The notes below the pieces were generated by a model. That model saw only the letters and a program-made list of their open reading frames with translations. It ran no database searches and was not told the DNA's origin. The position numbers were made by a program, and so were the translations under genes. This document shows positions 15,224 through 23,445 of a stretch of DNA of 55,210 nt, one piece after another; position 1 is the first letter of the stretch, and every line of letters begins with the position of its first letter. Source of the DNA: Gracilibacillus oryzae (GTDB taxonomy: Bacteria; Bacillota; Bacilli; Bacillales; Amphibacillaceae); contig NZ_ML762424.1 in NCBI RefSeq assembly GCF_009498735.1, positions 213,194 to 268,403 on the forward strand. The letters run 5' to 3'.

Positions 15224-18200
15224 TTATTGAGTATAGAATACAAGCTCAGCAATATTACTATGCCCGCCATCAGGGCTAATATATCGGAAATAACGATAGG
15301 TTTCTTCAGATGTTATGTCCACGGCATTCCATCCAGCTTCCGGTTCTGAAGTGATCGTATATAGATCAACAAACCCTTCATCTGAAGAAACATTTGATCC
15401 TTGGATCTTCCCTCCAGTCATTCGATCGGTGAAACCAGTTCGTGGAAAGAATCTGACTTGAGTAAGCTCTACTTGATTCCCTTCACCAGCGTCCATACCT
15501 GTGTAACCGCCATTTGCTTCCTTATAGTCGAAGAAAGTATTGGTATCGCCGTCAAATGCTTTATCATACTCTGTCCCTTCTGACCATGGCGGGTTTGTTC
15601 CAAAAAGATCTCCTGTTATTAATTCCAACTGGTTCGAGATATCAATGACCAGCTCACCAACAACTCCGGATCCATCTGTCGCCTCTGCAATCACTTTAAC
15701 TTCCCCATTTAAACCTGCCTTATTACCTGACAACACTCCATCTGAAGTAATAGTAGCAATGTCCGTATTTGACCCATCCAGATCAGTGACAGACCATTCA
15801 ACAGTTTGCGTCGCATTTGCTGGGAAAACCTGTGACGTTAATTTTAATGTCCCGCCATTTGAATTAATGGACTGCACACCATCTTCACTGTTCACTGTAA
15901 TATTGGCAACATCATCATACAAATCGACAGACTGGCCTATATCAATCATTGACACAACTTCCTTACTAGTACTTGTATAGGCAATATCCGTAAGAGTAAT
16001 GTCAGTAGTCAACGCTTCTGTTTCTTTCGCTTTCATATTTACTTTAAACAACTCTGGATCATGAAAAAAGCGACTTGGTGCACCTTCAACCATAACATGT
16101 ACCTCACCTGGCTGCTCAGAATCATGAGTTATTTTCACCTTTTTGACTAAAGGATCAACAGAAACAAACTCCACTTGTTCTGGATCATAGTTCAGCTTCA
16201 TTTCAATAGAGCGGAGATTATCTCCTTCACCGCTAATCGCATAGGTAAGACCAAACGAATCACCTGCTTTTACCGCCTCTGCTTCTTGAACAGATAAATC
16301 AGGCTCCAATGTTCGAAGATTAAGCACATCGGAGCCAACAAAGATCTCCCCATTCGCAGAAGTAATACTAACTCTTACTTCCGTTTCACCGATTTGTCTT
16401 TCAAGGGCCCTGGCAAAGTCTCTACGCTCCATTTTCACTTGATACCCTTCATTTACTGCTGAAATTTCCCCTTTAACTTCTTCACCATTGATAGAAAGTT
16501 TGGCAGAATCACCATCTACTAAGTCCGCAGCATTATCTGGAACTTTCACCTGAATAGTAAGATCTCCTTTTAACTTTCCAGCCAGTTTTTCAGGATTTAT
16601 TTCGACAGTTGATGGAACAATATAGTCTGCGTCTGGTTGTGGTGCTTCCTCCATGTCATTTCCTAAAAAGTAGCCTGTATGTGGTGGTTGGTTGTAAGCA
16701 GCATTTTGCCAAGCAATTCCTAAGCGATAAACTGGATCATGCATAAGTGTTGGAATCCTGTGTTCTGTTAGATCGGTTGTTGTATAGAGACGCAGTTCCG
16801 TACTCTCAATATCTCTTACGATAATTTCTTCCCGCCAGTCACCAACGATATCCGCTTGTAATGCCGGATTTCCTTTTGTTCCATTGTTAGAAGTAGTTCC
16901 TTCCAATGTGAGAATGTTGTTAAGCTCTCCATTTTCGTAATCCCATTTATCTATTCTTGGTGTACCAATGCCGATCTCGTAATTTGTCCAGTCATGGTCC
17001 AGCAGTTCACGTGATAAATCGCCGTCCCACCAGATGGCAAAGTTCGAACTAGGAATATTATCACCTATTTTCTCACCTTCAGCTGTATAAATACCGCCTT
17101 TACGGTCATTCCATTCTCCAGCAACGGCCCATGCTTCTGCACCAGGATACCTGGGATCCACATCAGATGATACTCCCCGTCCGGTATCAGCACCTGTATG
17201 CACACCCCAAATCACTTCGCCTGTCTCCCCATCACGGAACGATAGACCGTATGGTGAATTAGATGATTCATGCACTTGGAAAACTTCTAATCCCGGTCGA
17301 GCTGGATTTAGATCACTTACATGCATCGCATCTCCATGTCCCCAGCCTGTTGCATGCAGACCGCTGCCATCATGATCCACTGCCATTGCTCCAAAGATAA
17401 TTTCATCTTTCCCATCTTCATCTACATCAGCAATACTTAAATTGTGATTTCCCTGACCTGCATATGCCTCATTACCAGCATCATCACTATCAAACGTCCA
17501 CAGTTTTTTCAGCTCGCCATTTCTAAAGTTAAAAGCAGTGAGCATTGTTTTTTCATAATAACCCCGTGTCATTACTATGCTAGGCTTCTGTCCATCAAGG
17601 TAAGCAACGCCTGCAAGGAATCGGTCTCCCCTGTTACCATAGGTGTCTCCCCAGTCCCCCATATTTCCCCGGGCTGGTGAAAAGTCTGTTGTAGCAAGTT
17701 CTTCACCTGTTGCTCCATCAAAAACAGTTAAGTATTCAGGTCCTTCCAAAATATATCCAGAATTGTTACGGTAATCCGCTTCCGGATCTCCTATTACATT
17801 ACCAGCAGCATCTGTTGCACCATCTGCTGTTCTTAGTGTAACTTCAGCTTTGCCATCACTATCAAAATCATAAACTAAAAATTGGGTATAATGAGCTCCA
17901 GCTCGAATATTTTTACCTAAACCAATTCTCCAAAGTTTTGTACCATCTAATTCATAAGCATCCAGAAAAACTTCGCCAGTATAGCCTTCGTGTGCATTAT
18001 CTTTTGCATTGGACGGTTCCCACTTTAAGACGATTTCATATTCACCATCACCATCAAGATCTCCCACACTTGCATCATTTGCATGATAAGTATACTCTAC
18101 CCCATCAGGAGTTGTGCCGCCTTCTGGTCTCTGAAGCGGAATGGAGTGATATTGGTTACCCCATACTTTCACTTCGTTTGATTCATTAACCTCTTCACCA

Positions 18201-18547
18201 CCAGAGATAACGCTTACATTATATGTCGAATCAGTTGTTCCTTCTTTATCTAAATAGTTTGTGCTTGTTGTTATTGGCTCCTCATTTACCTTTTCGCCAT
18301 CTCGATAAAGGTTAAAAGCAACATCCTTTGAATCTGTTCCTAGTAAACGCCAGCTCACAAAGATGCCGTCATTTGTATGAACAGCTACCACACCTCTTTC
18401 CAGGTACTCCATTTGGTATGGTGTTTCTCCAGCTTCATTTGCATGAACGGATGGCAAAGAAATTGTGCCAGCAAATGATGTAGCAAGTACCGCAGCACTA
18501 ACGATAACTGCACTTTTCTTCCATCGTTTCTTCCATTGTCTTAACAT
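15224..18547 (-). CDS. Secreted rhamnogalacturonan lyase (PL11) with cohesin-like, Ig-like and discoidin-like modules
   Basis: This 1107-residue exported enzyme should cleave the rhamnogalacturonan I backbone of pectin by beta-elimination. Residues 1-36 are a signal peptide (VHANEA). The PL11 catalytic beta-propeller spans roughly 40-630, with repeated DxDxDG calcium-binding loops such as DLDGDGEYE, DFDSDGKAE and DVDEDGKDE, and the closing HDPVYRLGIAWQNAAYNQPPH. A linker Ig-like region, a cohesin-like domain (about 755-890), a Big_2-like domain and a C-terminal F5/8 type C-like sugar-binding domain follow. The ribosome site AAGGAGG is strong. No anchoring motif is seen. B. subtilis YesW is the nearest well-known relative, without these extra modules. 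Confidence 0.88.
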   Translation of the reverse strand: MLRQWKKRWKKSAVIVSAAVLATSFAGTISLPSVHANEAGETPYQMEYLERGVVAVHTNDGIFVSWRLLGTDSKDVAFNLYRDGEKVNEEPITTSTNYLDKEGTTDSTYNVSVISGGEEVNESNEVKVWGNQYHSIPLQRPEGGTTPDGVEYTYHANDASVGDLDGDGEYEIVLKWEPSNAKDNAHEGYTGEVFLDAYELDGTKLWRIGLGKNIRAGAHYTQFLVYDFDSDGKAEVTLRTADGATDAAGNVIGDPEADYRNNSGYILEGPEYLTVFDGATGEELATTDFSPARGNMGDWGDTYGNRGDRFLAGVAYLDGQKPSIVMTRGYYEKTMLTAFNFRNGELKKLWTFDSDDAGNEAYAGQGNHNLSIADVDEDGKDEIIFGAMAVDHDGSGLHATGWGHGDAMHVSDLNPARPGLEVFQVHESSNSPYGLSFRDGETGEVIWGVHTGADTGRGVSSDVDPRYPGAEAWAVAGEWNDRKGGIYTAEGEKIGDNIPSSNFAIWWDGDLSRELLDHDWTNYEIGIGTPRIDKWDYENGELNNILTLEGTTSNNGTKGNPALQADIVGDWREEIIVRDIESTELRLYTTTDLTEHRIPTLMHDPVYRLGIAWQNAAYNQPPHTGYFLGNDMEEAPQPDADYIVPSTVEINPEKLAGKLKGDLTIQVKVPDNAADLVDGDSAKLSINGEEVKGEISAVNEGYQVKMERRDFARALERQIGETEVRVSITSANGEIFVGSDVLNLRTLEPDLSVQEAEAVKAGDSFGLTYAISGEGDNLRSIEMKLNYDPEQVEFVSVDPLVKKVKITHDSEQPGEVHVMVEGAPSRFFHDPELFKVNMKAKETEALTTDITLTDIAYTSTSKEVVSMIDIGQSVDLYDDVANITVNSEDGVQSINSNGGTLKLTSQVFPANATQTVEWSVTDLDGSNTDIATITSDGVLSGNKAGLNGEVKVIAEATDGSGVVGELVIDISNQLELITGDLFGTNPPWSEGTEYDKAFDGDTNTFFDYKEANGGYTGMDAGEGNQVELTQVRFFPRTGFTDRMTGGKIQGSNVSSDEGFVDLYTITSEPEAGWNAVDITSEETYRYFRYISPDGGHSNIAELVFYTQ

Positions 18548-18607
18548 AAAATAAACCTCCTTAGAATGGATTGAAAATAAGTAACTGGCTTCGTTCCCTT
18601 CATGAAA

Positions 18608-18688
18608 TTAAGTATTTGGTGGTGGTATCTTTAATTTTCTAACGATAGCCAAAACAGCAAGTTCACCTCCTTTCAATACATTAATCAT
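18608..18688 (-). CDS. Possible 26-residue peptide upstream of the lyase gene
   Basis: The frame starts ATG at 18688 and encodes MINVLKGGELAVLAIVRKL plus KIPPPNT. The ATG has no ribosome site, but a near-perfect AAAGGAGGTGA lies inside the frame, 12 bases before an in-frame TTG that would give MAIVRKLKIPPPNT. A perfect ribosome site with no longer frame behind it suggests a real short translated leader 60 bases ahead of the lyase gene. It may be a leader peptide or a free small protein. Confidence 0.35.
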   Translation of the reverse strand: MINVLKGGELAVLAIVRKLKIPPPNT

Positions 18689-18881
18689 TTGATGTATGTG
18701 GGTATTGACTTGAGTCATCTATTGATTTGATTTAATTATATGGAGCTGGCAGTAACCTGAACATCTGCAATATGTTGTTGTAAAATCAATAGGGGCATAT
18801 TTCATCGTTGATTCTTATGAAGGAAAAACATTATCAGTTTGAAATTTTTCTAATAAATTGTTTGCAAATCCACCTGCTTTT

Positions 18882-18897
18882 TAGGTAGCGCTTACAT
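18882..18897 (-). promoter_or_regulatory. cre-like site upstream of the lyase gene
   Basis: The plus strand reads TAGGTAGCGCTTACAT, one mismatch from the cre consensus WTGNNARCGNWWWCAW. It fits CcpA control of a polysaccharide-degrading enzyme. It is about 335 bases from the start codon, so the promoter would have to be far upstream too. Confidence 0.4.
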
Positions 18898-18926
18898 AAA
18901 TGTGTTAACAAAAAATAGAATAATTA

Positions 18927-18944
18927 GTTAAAATAAATTTTAAC
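18927..18944. promoter_or_regulatory. Perfect 18-base palindrome, possible operator
   Basis: GTTAAAAT and ATTTTAAC flank a central AA, located just beyond the cre-like site. This could be an operator for a local regulator of the lyase. Confidence 0.3.
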
Positions 18945-19076
18945 AAAGATTTAGTATACAAAATATATAAAAAACAGAGAAAAAGATTTAAAAATCAGAT
19001 ATTTCTATGTGCCAATCTATCAAAATTGCAAATCTATTTAAATCAACAGGTTGTGAGAATATTAAATAATGAAATT

Positions 19077-19112
19077 AGCGATCCTTGAATTTTATCAAGA
19101 ATCGCTATATTT
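19077..19112 (-). terminator. Terminator of the interrupted tRNA-Val gene
   Basis: AGCGATCCTTGA and TCAAGAATCGCT form a stem with one mismatch around a 6-base loop. On the minus strand it follows the tRNA 3' half by 22 bases. T runs on both sides are modest. Confidence 0.6.
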
Positions 19113-19128
19113 AAAGGGCTATAAACAA

Positions 19129-19174
19129 TGATTCCGACTGGTCTCGAACCAGCGACCTCCACCCTGTCAAGGTG
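19129..19174 (-). other. Prophage attachment site: 3' half of tRNA-Val(GAC)
   Basis: Read on the minus strand, this stretch has CACC-TTGACAG-GGTG (anticodon stem and loop with GAC), a variable loop GAGGTC, the T arm GCTGG-TTCGAGA-CCAGT, and the acceptor strand CGGAATC plus A. The 5' half (D arm and acceptor 5' strand) is absent: the sequence to the right is not tRNA-like. No CCA is encoded. A 3' tRNA half next to phage genes is the classic mark of integration in a tRNA gene. The intact tRNA should lie at the other prophage end. Confidence 0.85.
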
Positions 19175-19279
19175 ACAAAGTACAAATGTACACGTTTTGA
19201 TAAGTTAGAAAACCCTTGTTATGAAAGGTGATTAAACCGAATAAACTAAGAACATTAATGTTAGAAATGTAAATGTTGG

Positions 19280-19306
19280 TCGGCAGGATGTCGGCAAGTT
19301 TCGGCA
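19280..19306 (+). repeat. Three TCGGCA repeats about one helical turn apart
   Basis: TCGGCA occurs at 19280-19285, 19291-19296 and 19301-19306, about 105 bases inside the attachment site. The spacing of 11 and 10 bases places them on one face of the helix. They could be integrase arm sites or an operator. Confidence 0.45.
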
Positions 19307-19359
19307 CGCAAAATTAATATATTTATCATAGTCTAACTTCTAATGGCACCCATCAGTAA

Positions 19360-20325
19360 TTACTTTAATTCAAACTCTTCGAGGTCTAGATATAAGTCAT
19401 CTGGTACACCTTTATGAGTAACACTATATCTAATAATGCCAAGGTATGGTCGAAATTCAATATTTTGTTGATCTGGATTAGTATTATAAATTAAGTTAAA
19501 TATCTGAACATTTTCAAACTTATTCTCGTTTAGTGCATTAATTTCCGTAACATCATTGACGTACCAAAAATACGACAAATTCGGATTCGTAATAGTTTCA
19601 ATATCTCCGAATCTTTGACCTTCAAACAATGGAAACTCAAAAAGCAAGTCATCATATGTTAACAAAGGGGATGGATTTGACAATTTGTGGTTTACAACTT
19701 TTTGTGGATCATTTAAAAAATCTACTACACCTTGTATTTCTTTATTTGGAATATGAAATAACTTATTAGCAACTAATAATAATCCTGATTTATTTTCATT
19801 ATTTATTAATTCTATAGGTTCCACAGATGTTAATTCATTCTTATTCATTTCATCAAATCTCTGTTTTATAGTACTTCTTATGTTAACTGGATAATTATTC
19901 ACTATATAAAAACTAATATTTAATTTTTCATTTTTTATTTCTTTTAAAATCTCTAATTTCATTGTTATTTTTTTTTTGAAATATTCCCTATATCTTGGGG
20001 AGAATCCGTAATATTCACCTGAATACATCCAATAATTCCCTTTTTTCAAAGGGATATAATTATCCGATTCATTTACATTCCATTTATAGGAGTCTTTAAA
20101 ATCATATTCAATTTTATTGACCTTAGTGATCTCAGCAGCTTCTATTTGCGCTTCTGCCGCCTTTATAGCTGCTTCCATTTGAACTTTACTTGATTCATTT
20201 ATTGCTTTCAATTGAAATATTCCAGCCACAATAACTGTTATAACCGCCACAATTATGGGAACAATTATAGATGTTATAGTTTCTTTGAACGATAAATCCC
20301 ACTTCATTTTCCTTTTATTATCCAT
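19360..20325 (-). CDS. Membrane-anchored protein of unknown function, prophage accessory gene
   Basis: This 321-residue protein has one N-terminal membrane helix (about 15-40, ITSIIVPIIVAVITVIVAGI). An Ala/Glu/Gln helix with the repeat EAAIKAAEAQIEAAE follows. A C-terminal domain begins near 90 with PLKKGNYWMYSGEYYG, reminiscent of exported domains with a PLxxGNYWxY motif, although there is no signal peptidase site. It is the gene nearest the attachment site, where lysogenic conversion genes usually sit. I do not recognise the family. Roles in superinfection exclusion or envelope change are guesses. Confidence 0.6.
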   Translation of the reverse strand: MDNKRKMKWDLSFKETITSIIVPIIVAVITVIVAGIFQLKAINESSKVQMEAAIKAAEAQIEAAEITKVNKIEYDFKDSYKWNVNESDNYIPLKKGNYWMYSGEYYGFSPRYREYFKKKITMKLEILKEIKNEKLNISFYIVNNYPVNIRSTIKQRFDEMNKNELTSVEPIELINNENKSGLLLVANKLFHIPNKEIQGVVDFLNDPQKVVNHKLSNPSPLLTYDDLLFEFPLFEGQRFGDIETITNPNLSYFWYVNDVTEINALNENKFENVQIFNLIYNTNPDQQNIEFRPYLGIIRYSVTHKGVPDDLYLDLEEFELK

Positions 20326-20550
20326 TTACCTACCCCTCGTATTGTCTATTAATTATTTTGTTTATGGAGTATTTAAGGAGGAATAGGCGCCATTAATAGT
20401 TTCTATTTAAATATTACATATTTCATTAATCCCCTTCAATATATTATGAATTTTATATTTAATAACTTTTTATTCTATACATTGATTCTTGACTAATGTT
20501 TGTATTTCATAGTAATTAAGGAAGCGCCTATACGATTTGTAGCTTTTCTT

Positions 20551-21534
20551 CTATAAACTTTCACAAGCCAATCCGTTTCCATCACCGTCTAATCGATGTG
20601 GATCACCTGGTCCTGCTGCTTCAAAGAAAGCTTGTGCTTCTTCGTGCGAGTTAAAGTCTCCACAGTCTCGGTCTGCTCCGTTTGGATTATACGGACCGTT
20701 GTAGCCACTATTGTTACCTTCTTCTACAACAGGAGTAGTAACAGGTGGAACAACTACTTCAACAGGATCACCATCTAATACAAATAATACTCTTGTACCA
20801 TCTGGATACTGTTCTAATTGATTCCCTACCCAAGCACCAGCACCACGATTATCAGATGGTTCTACGTATTTAACACTAGCGCCTTCTCCACCTTCTTCAC
20901 ACATAGCCATAGGGAATTCATCTCTATCGTAGCCATCTCTTGTTGGAATTCCAGCTAAAGAATCGTTTCGATTTTCATCTGCTCCGTTACGATCAATTGT
21001 ACAGATAGCTGATTCTCCGTTTGCGATAGCTTCTTCAATATGTGCAGCAGTTTCTGGATATTCGCTGACAGGGAAATGTAATGTCACATCGTAAGTAGCA
21101 ATGACCTCACCATTATATGTAATATCCACTGTTCTAGTAGAAGCATTCCAGCCTACATCTGCCCCAAGAGATTCGCTTACAAATCGTAACGGTACCAACG
21201 TGCGAGCATTTTTAATTTGTGCCGGTACATCAATGGTTACAGTCTGACCATTTACTTTTGTATACTTCGATCCAATTTTTAACCATATATCTATGTCGTC
21301 TTTTTCAGCTGTTACTACTCGATTTTTAGCATCCCAGCCTACATCTGCCCCCAATGCCTCAAATATCCCACGTAATGGTACAAGCGTACGTCCATCTTGA
21401 ACGATTGGTGGTTGATCATAATATTGTTTCTCTCCATTAATTAAAATGGATACTCCATCAGCAGCTGATACACTGATTCCAGAAAAAGTGGAAATCATAA
21501 CAAGTGCAATTAAGGCGTTTAGTAGCTTCTTCAT
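20551..21534 (-). CDS. Secreted NucB-type deoxyribonuclease with stalk and excalibur domains
   Basis: This 327-residue exported protein has a signal peptide (ending VSAADG). A copper-amine-oxidase-N-like stalk domain follows at ~27-140, with [13 protein letters not shown] and [13 protein letters not shown] half-repeats. A NucA/NucB-type nuclease domain occupies ~150-265 ([20 protein letters not shown] and then [15 protein letters not shown]). A Pro/Thr/Val linker leads to an excalibur calcium-binding module at the end with [10 protein letters not shown]. NucB enzymes degrade extracellular DNA. It is read leftward with the accessory end of the prophage, and a GGAGGG ribosome site precedes it. 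Phage carriage of such a fusion is unusual. Confidence 0.82.
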   Translation of the reverse strand: MKKLLNALIALVMISTFSGISVSAADGVSILINGEKQYYDQPPIVQDGRTLVPLRGIFEALGADVGWDAKNRVVTAEKDDIDIWLKIGSKYTKVNGQTVTIDVPAQIKNARTLVPLRFVSESLGADVGWNASTRTVDITYNGEVIATYDVTLHFPVSEYPETAAHIEEAIANGESAICTIDRNGADENRNDSLAGIPTRDGYDRDEFPMAMCEEGGEGASVKYVEPSDNRGAGAWVGNQLEQYPDGTRVLFVLDGDPVEVVVPPVTTPVVEEGNNSGYNGPYNPNGADRDCGDFNSHEEAQAFFEAAGPGDPHRLDGDGNGLACESL

Positions 21535-21604
21535 AAATTTTCCCTCCTAATAATATAATAAATAAAATTGTTCACCAAAATAGTAAGTAAATAACCCCTA
21601 TAAT

Positions 21605-21895
21605 TCAGACATACTTGTTTTTATCACTTGGATACAACATCGTTATGCGACAATAGTTATAGCCTGGATCAAAATTTCTTATACTAAAATGTCCTGTTGT
21701 TATTTGATCCCACACACTATAGATATAACACTGCATATCAAATAGATCTGCTGGCAAGTTAAATATCTCATCTTCATGGTAAACGTATGTTTTATCATGT
21801 AAATGGTCATGAACTCTAATAATGATTAATTCTGTCTTTTTGTCATACTTTGTTTCTATTTTATAACGATCCGATCTGTTAATAAATGAATCCAT
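21605..21895 (-). CDS. Small prophage protein of unknown function
   Basis: This 96-residue protein is started at 21895, where GGAGGGGGAG lies just upstream; the longer open frame has no ribosome site. It begins MDSFINRSDRYKIETKYDKK and ends YNYCRITMLYPSDKNKYV. No membrane helix or known motif is visible. It points away from the rightward gene at 22039, so the two share a divergent regulatory region (21896-22038). Confidence 0.55.
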   Translation of the reverse strand: MDSFINRSDRYKIETKYDKKTELIIIRVHDHLHDKTYVYHEDEIFNLPADLFDMQCYIYSVWDQITTGHFSIRNFDPGYNYCRITMLYPSDKNKYV

Positions 21896-22038
21896 TCTCC
21901 CCCTCCTTCCTTTTAGATAGTTCATAATATCTATATTCGACATAATAATAAATAATCCTTGTAGGAATCTGTAATTTTTTTGGTATTGCATTAATTTCTC
22001 TATCGGATATATAATAAGAACAAATGTTCTAAACAGGG

Positions 22039-22416
22039 GTGGAAAGGTTGAAAAATTTAGATAAAGATGAATGGCAAATTGCTTCGCGGTTTTTATTTGT
22101 GGATCTAACTTTGAAAGTGATCGATCGAGATCTAAAAATGCTGAAAGAGTCATCACCATTTAAAATTAGTGAGCCGTATATTACTCTGTTGGAGAGAACA
22201 AAGAAGATTGGTACTGCTGAAAGAAAAGCATTAAAGAAGAAAATGTATCAGGAGAATATTGGGGTAGTTCAAAACAAAAAAGAGGAATCCTTTACCTATT
22301 ACTTATTTTCTTGCAAAGGGGCAAAAGAAGAAAGAAGTTATTTTAATCCAAATATAAAGAAAAAAGTGGAGAATATATTGGATGAGTGGATGAAACAAGA
22401 TAATAAGATGGCTTAA
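22039..22416 (+). CDS. Conserved-looking phage or Bacillus protein of unknown function
   Basis: This 125-residue protein is placed from a GTG at 22039; a TTG at 22048 behind AGGGGTGGAAAGG is equally possible. It is charged and helical, with FKISEPYITLLERTKKIG in the middle and a C-terminal YFNPNIKKKVENILDEW. Short proteins of this look occur in Bacillus prophages, but I cannot name the family. It is the first of three rightward genes in an otherwise leftward prophage. Confidence 0.55.
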   Translation: MERLKNLDKDEWQIASRFLFVDLTLKVIDRDLKMLKESSPFKISEPYITLLERTKKIGTAERKALKKKMYQENIGVVQNKKEESFTYYLFSCKGAKEERSYFNPNIKKKVENILDEWMKQDNKMA

Positions 22417-22548
22417 GTTAACTTCCCTCTAATCAGTTAAATTCATAATTTCTAAAATAATATAGATAATTTTTCCCAATAAAGGTATTATGAACTATAT
22501 GGAAAATAAGAGACATAAAAATCTTTAATTGTTTTAGGGGTGGAAGAA

Positions 22549-23445
22549 ATGGAAGTATTGATACCAAGTAATTTCAATAGATTTACTATGTACGATCTAC
22601 TATCTTCAGTTATAGACAATGACTTAAATCCGAAAGACACTGTGATTTCCTTTAACTTTACTAAGTTGAAATTTATTGAACCAGCAGGAGTAACAATTTT
22701 AAGTAATTTATTCGAATGGTTACATAAACGAGGGGTTTCTTCCAGAATCATTTATCCAGAAAATTGTTCTGGCAAAAAAAATCCAATACAATTCCTTGAT
22801 GACTCCAATTTTTTTATGAGATATGCAGGCAAAAATCTTACTAGGAATCCAAATCCTCGACCGACTACAATTCCATTAAAATTAGTGGCGTATAGCGACG
22901 GACCCAGGTGGCTAGAAAGAGAGTTTTCTTTTTGGTTATCAAACCAGCTAAATATCCCTCTGACATCCTTAGCCACTATTAGAATTTGTTTTGGTGAAAT
23001 TTTTAATAATATCCGAGATCATGCACAAGAAAATATAGGTTGTATATTTGCTCAGCATTATCCTGGTTCTAATGAAATTAAGATCACCATATCGGATTTC
23101 GGAGTAGGGATACCTGAGAACATACGCAGAGTAAGACCATCTTTACAAGACGATGAGGCAGTAATGATAGCAACAACAGAGGGGTTCACTTCACAAACTT
23201 CACCTAGAAACTTAGGTGCTGGTTTACACACTTTGATTGAGAACGTTGTGAAAAATAATAACGGATCTGTTCACATACACTCAAATTATGGTATATTAAA
23301 CTGTACAAAGGGTATAGTTAGTAATGAAGTGGAAAAGTTTGCTTCCCTAAAAGGGAGCTTTTACCCAGGAACACTAATTGAAACTATCCTTAAAACAGAT
23401 AGTATTCAAAATATAACTGATATTGAGGAGGAGTTCGAATGGTAA
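22549..23445 (+). CDS. STAS-like / GHKL ATPase fusion protein
   Basis: This 298-residue cytoplasmic protein starts at the ATG at 22549 behind AGGGGTGG. Residues 1-75 look like a STAS-type domain (VISFNFTKLKFIEPAGVTIL). Residues ~110-245 form a GHKL/histidine-kinase-like ATPase: N box E150, N153 and H158 in GEIFNNIRDHA, G1 box DFGVGIP at 183-189, G2 box GAGL at 223-226. There is no dimerisation or phospho-His domain, so it is not a classic sensor kinase; it resembles anti-sigma kinases of the SpoIIAB/RsbW kind. It overlaps the next gene by 7 bases, which encodes a separate STAS-like protein. Confidence 0.8.
   Translation: MEVLIPSNFNRFTMYDLLSSVIDNDLNPKDTVISFNFTKLKFIEPAGVTILSNLFEWLHKRGVSSRIIYPENCSGKKNPIQFLDDSNFFMRYAGKNLTRNPNPRPTTIPLKLVAYSDGPRWLEREFSFWLSNQLNIPLTSLATIRICFGEIFNNIRDHAQENIGCIFAQHYPGSNEIKITISDFGVGIPENIRRVRPSLQDDEAVMIATTEGFTSQTSPRNLGAGLHTLIENVVKNNNGSVHIHSNYGILNCTKGIVSNEVEKFASLKGSFYPGTLIETILKTDSIQNITDIEEEFEW

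Larger units (their letters stand above)
18689..19076. other. Long AT-rich leader of the lyase gene
   Basis: No protein gene is visible. On the minus strand it should hold the lyase promoter, a cre-like site (18882-18897) and an 18-base palindrome (18927-18944). The part beyond 18945 is featureless AT-rich sequence up to the tRNA terminator. Confidence 0.5.

Noticed and set aside
19129-19174. A complete tRNA-Val gene
   Set aside because: The D arm and 5' acceptor strand are absent upstream of the anticodon stem.
19265-19323. A plus-strand frame that could resemble an integrase C-terminus (NVNVGRQDVGKF)
   Set aside because: The match is only a faint impression, no upstream integrase domain exists, and the integrase is expected at the other end.
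20383-20531. ATAGGCGC and GCGCCTAT as inverted ends of an insert between 20383 and 20531
   Set aside because: Arms are only 8 bases, 133 bases apart, with no gene between; chance is likely.
21896-22159. N-terminal extension of the protein at 21605-21895
   Set aside because: The extended frame lacks a ribosome site and crosses the divergent promoter region, while a perfect site precedes 21895.
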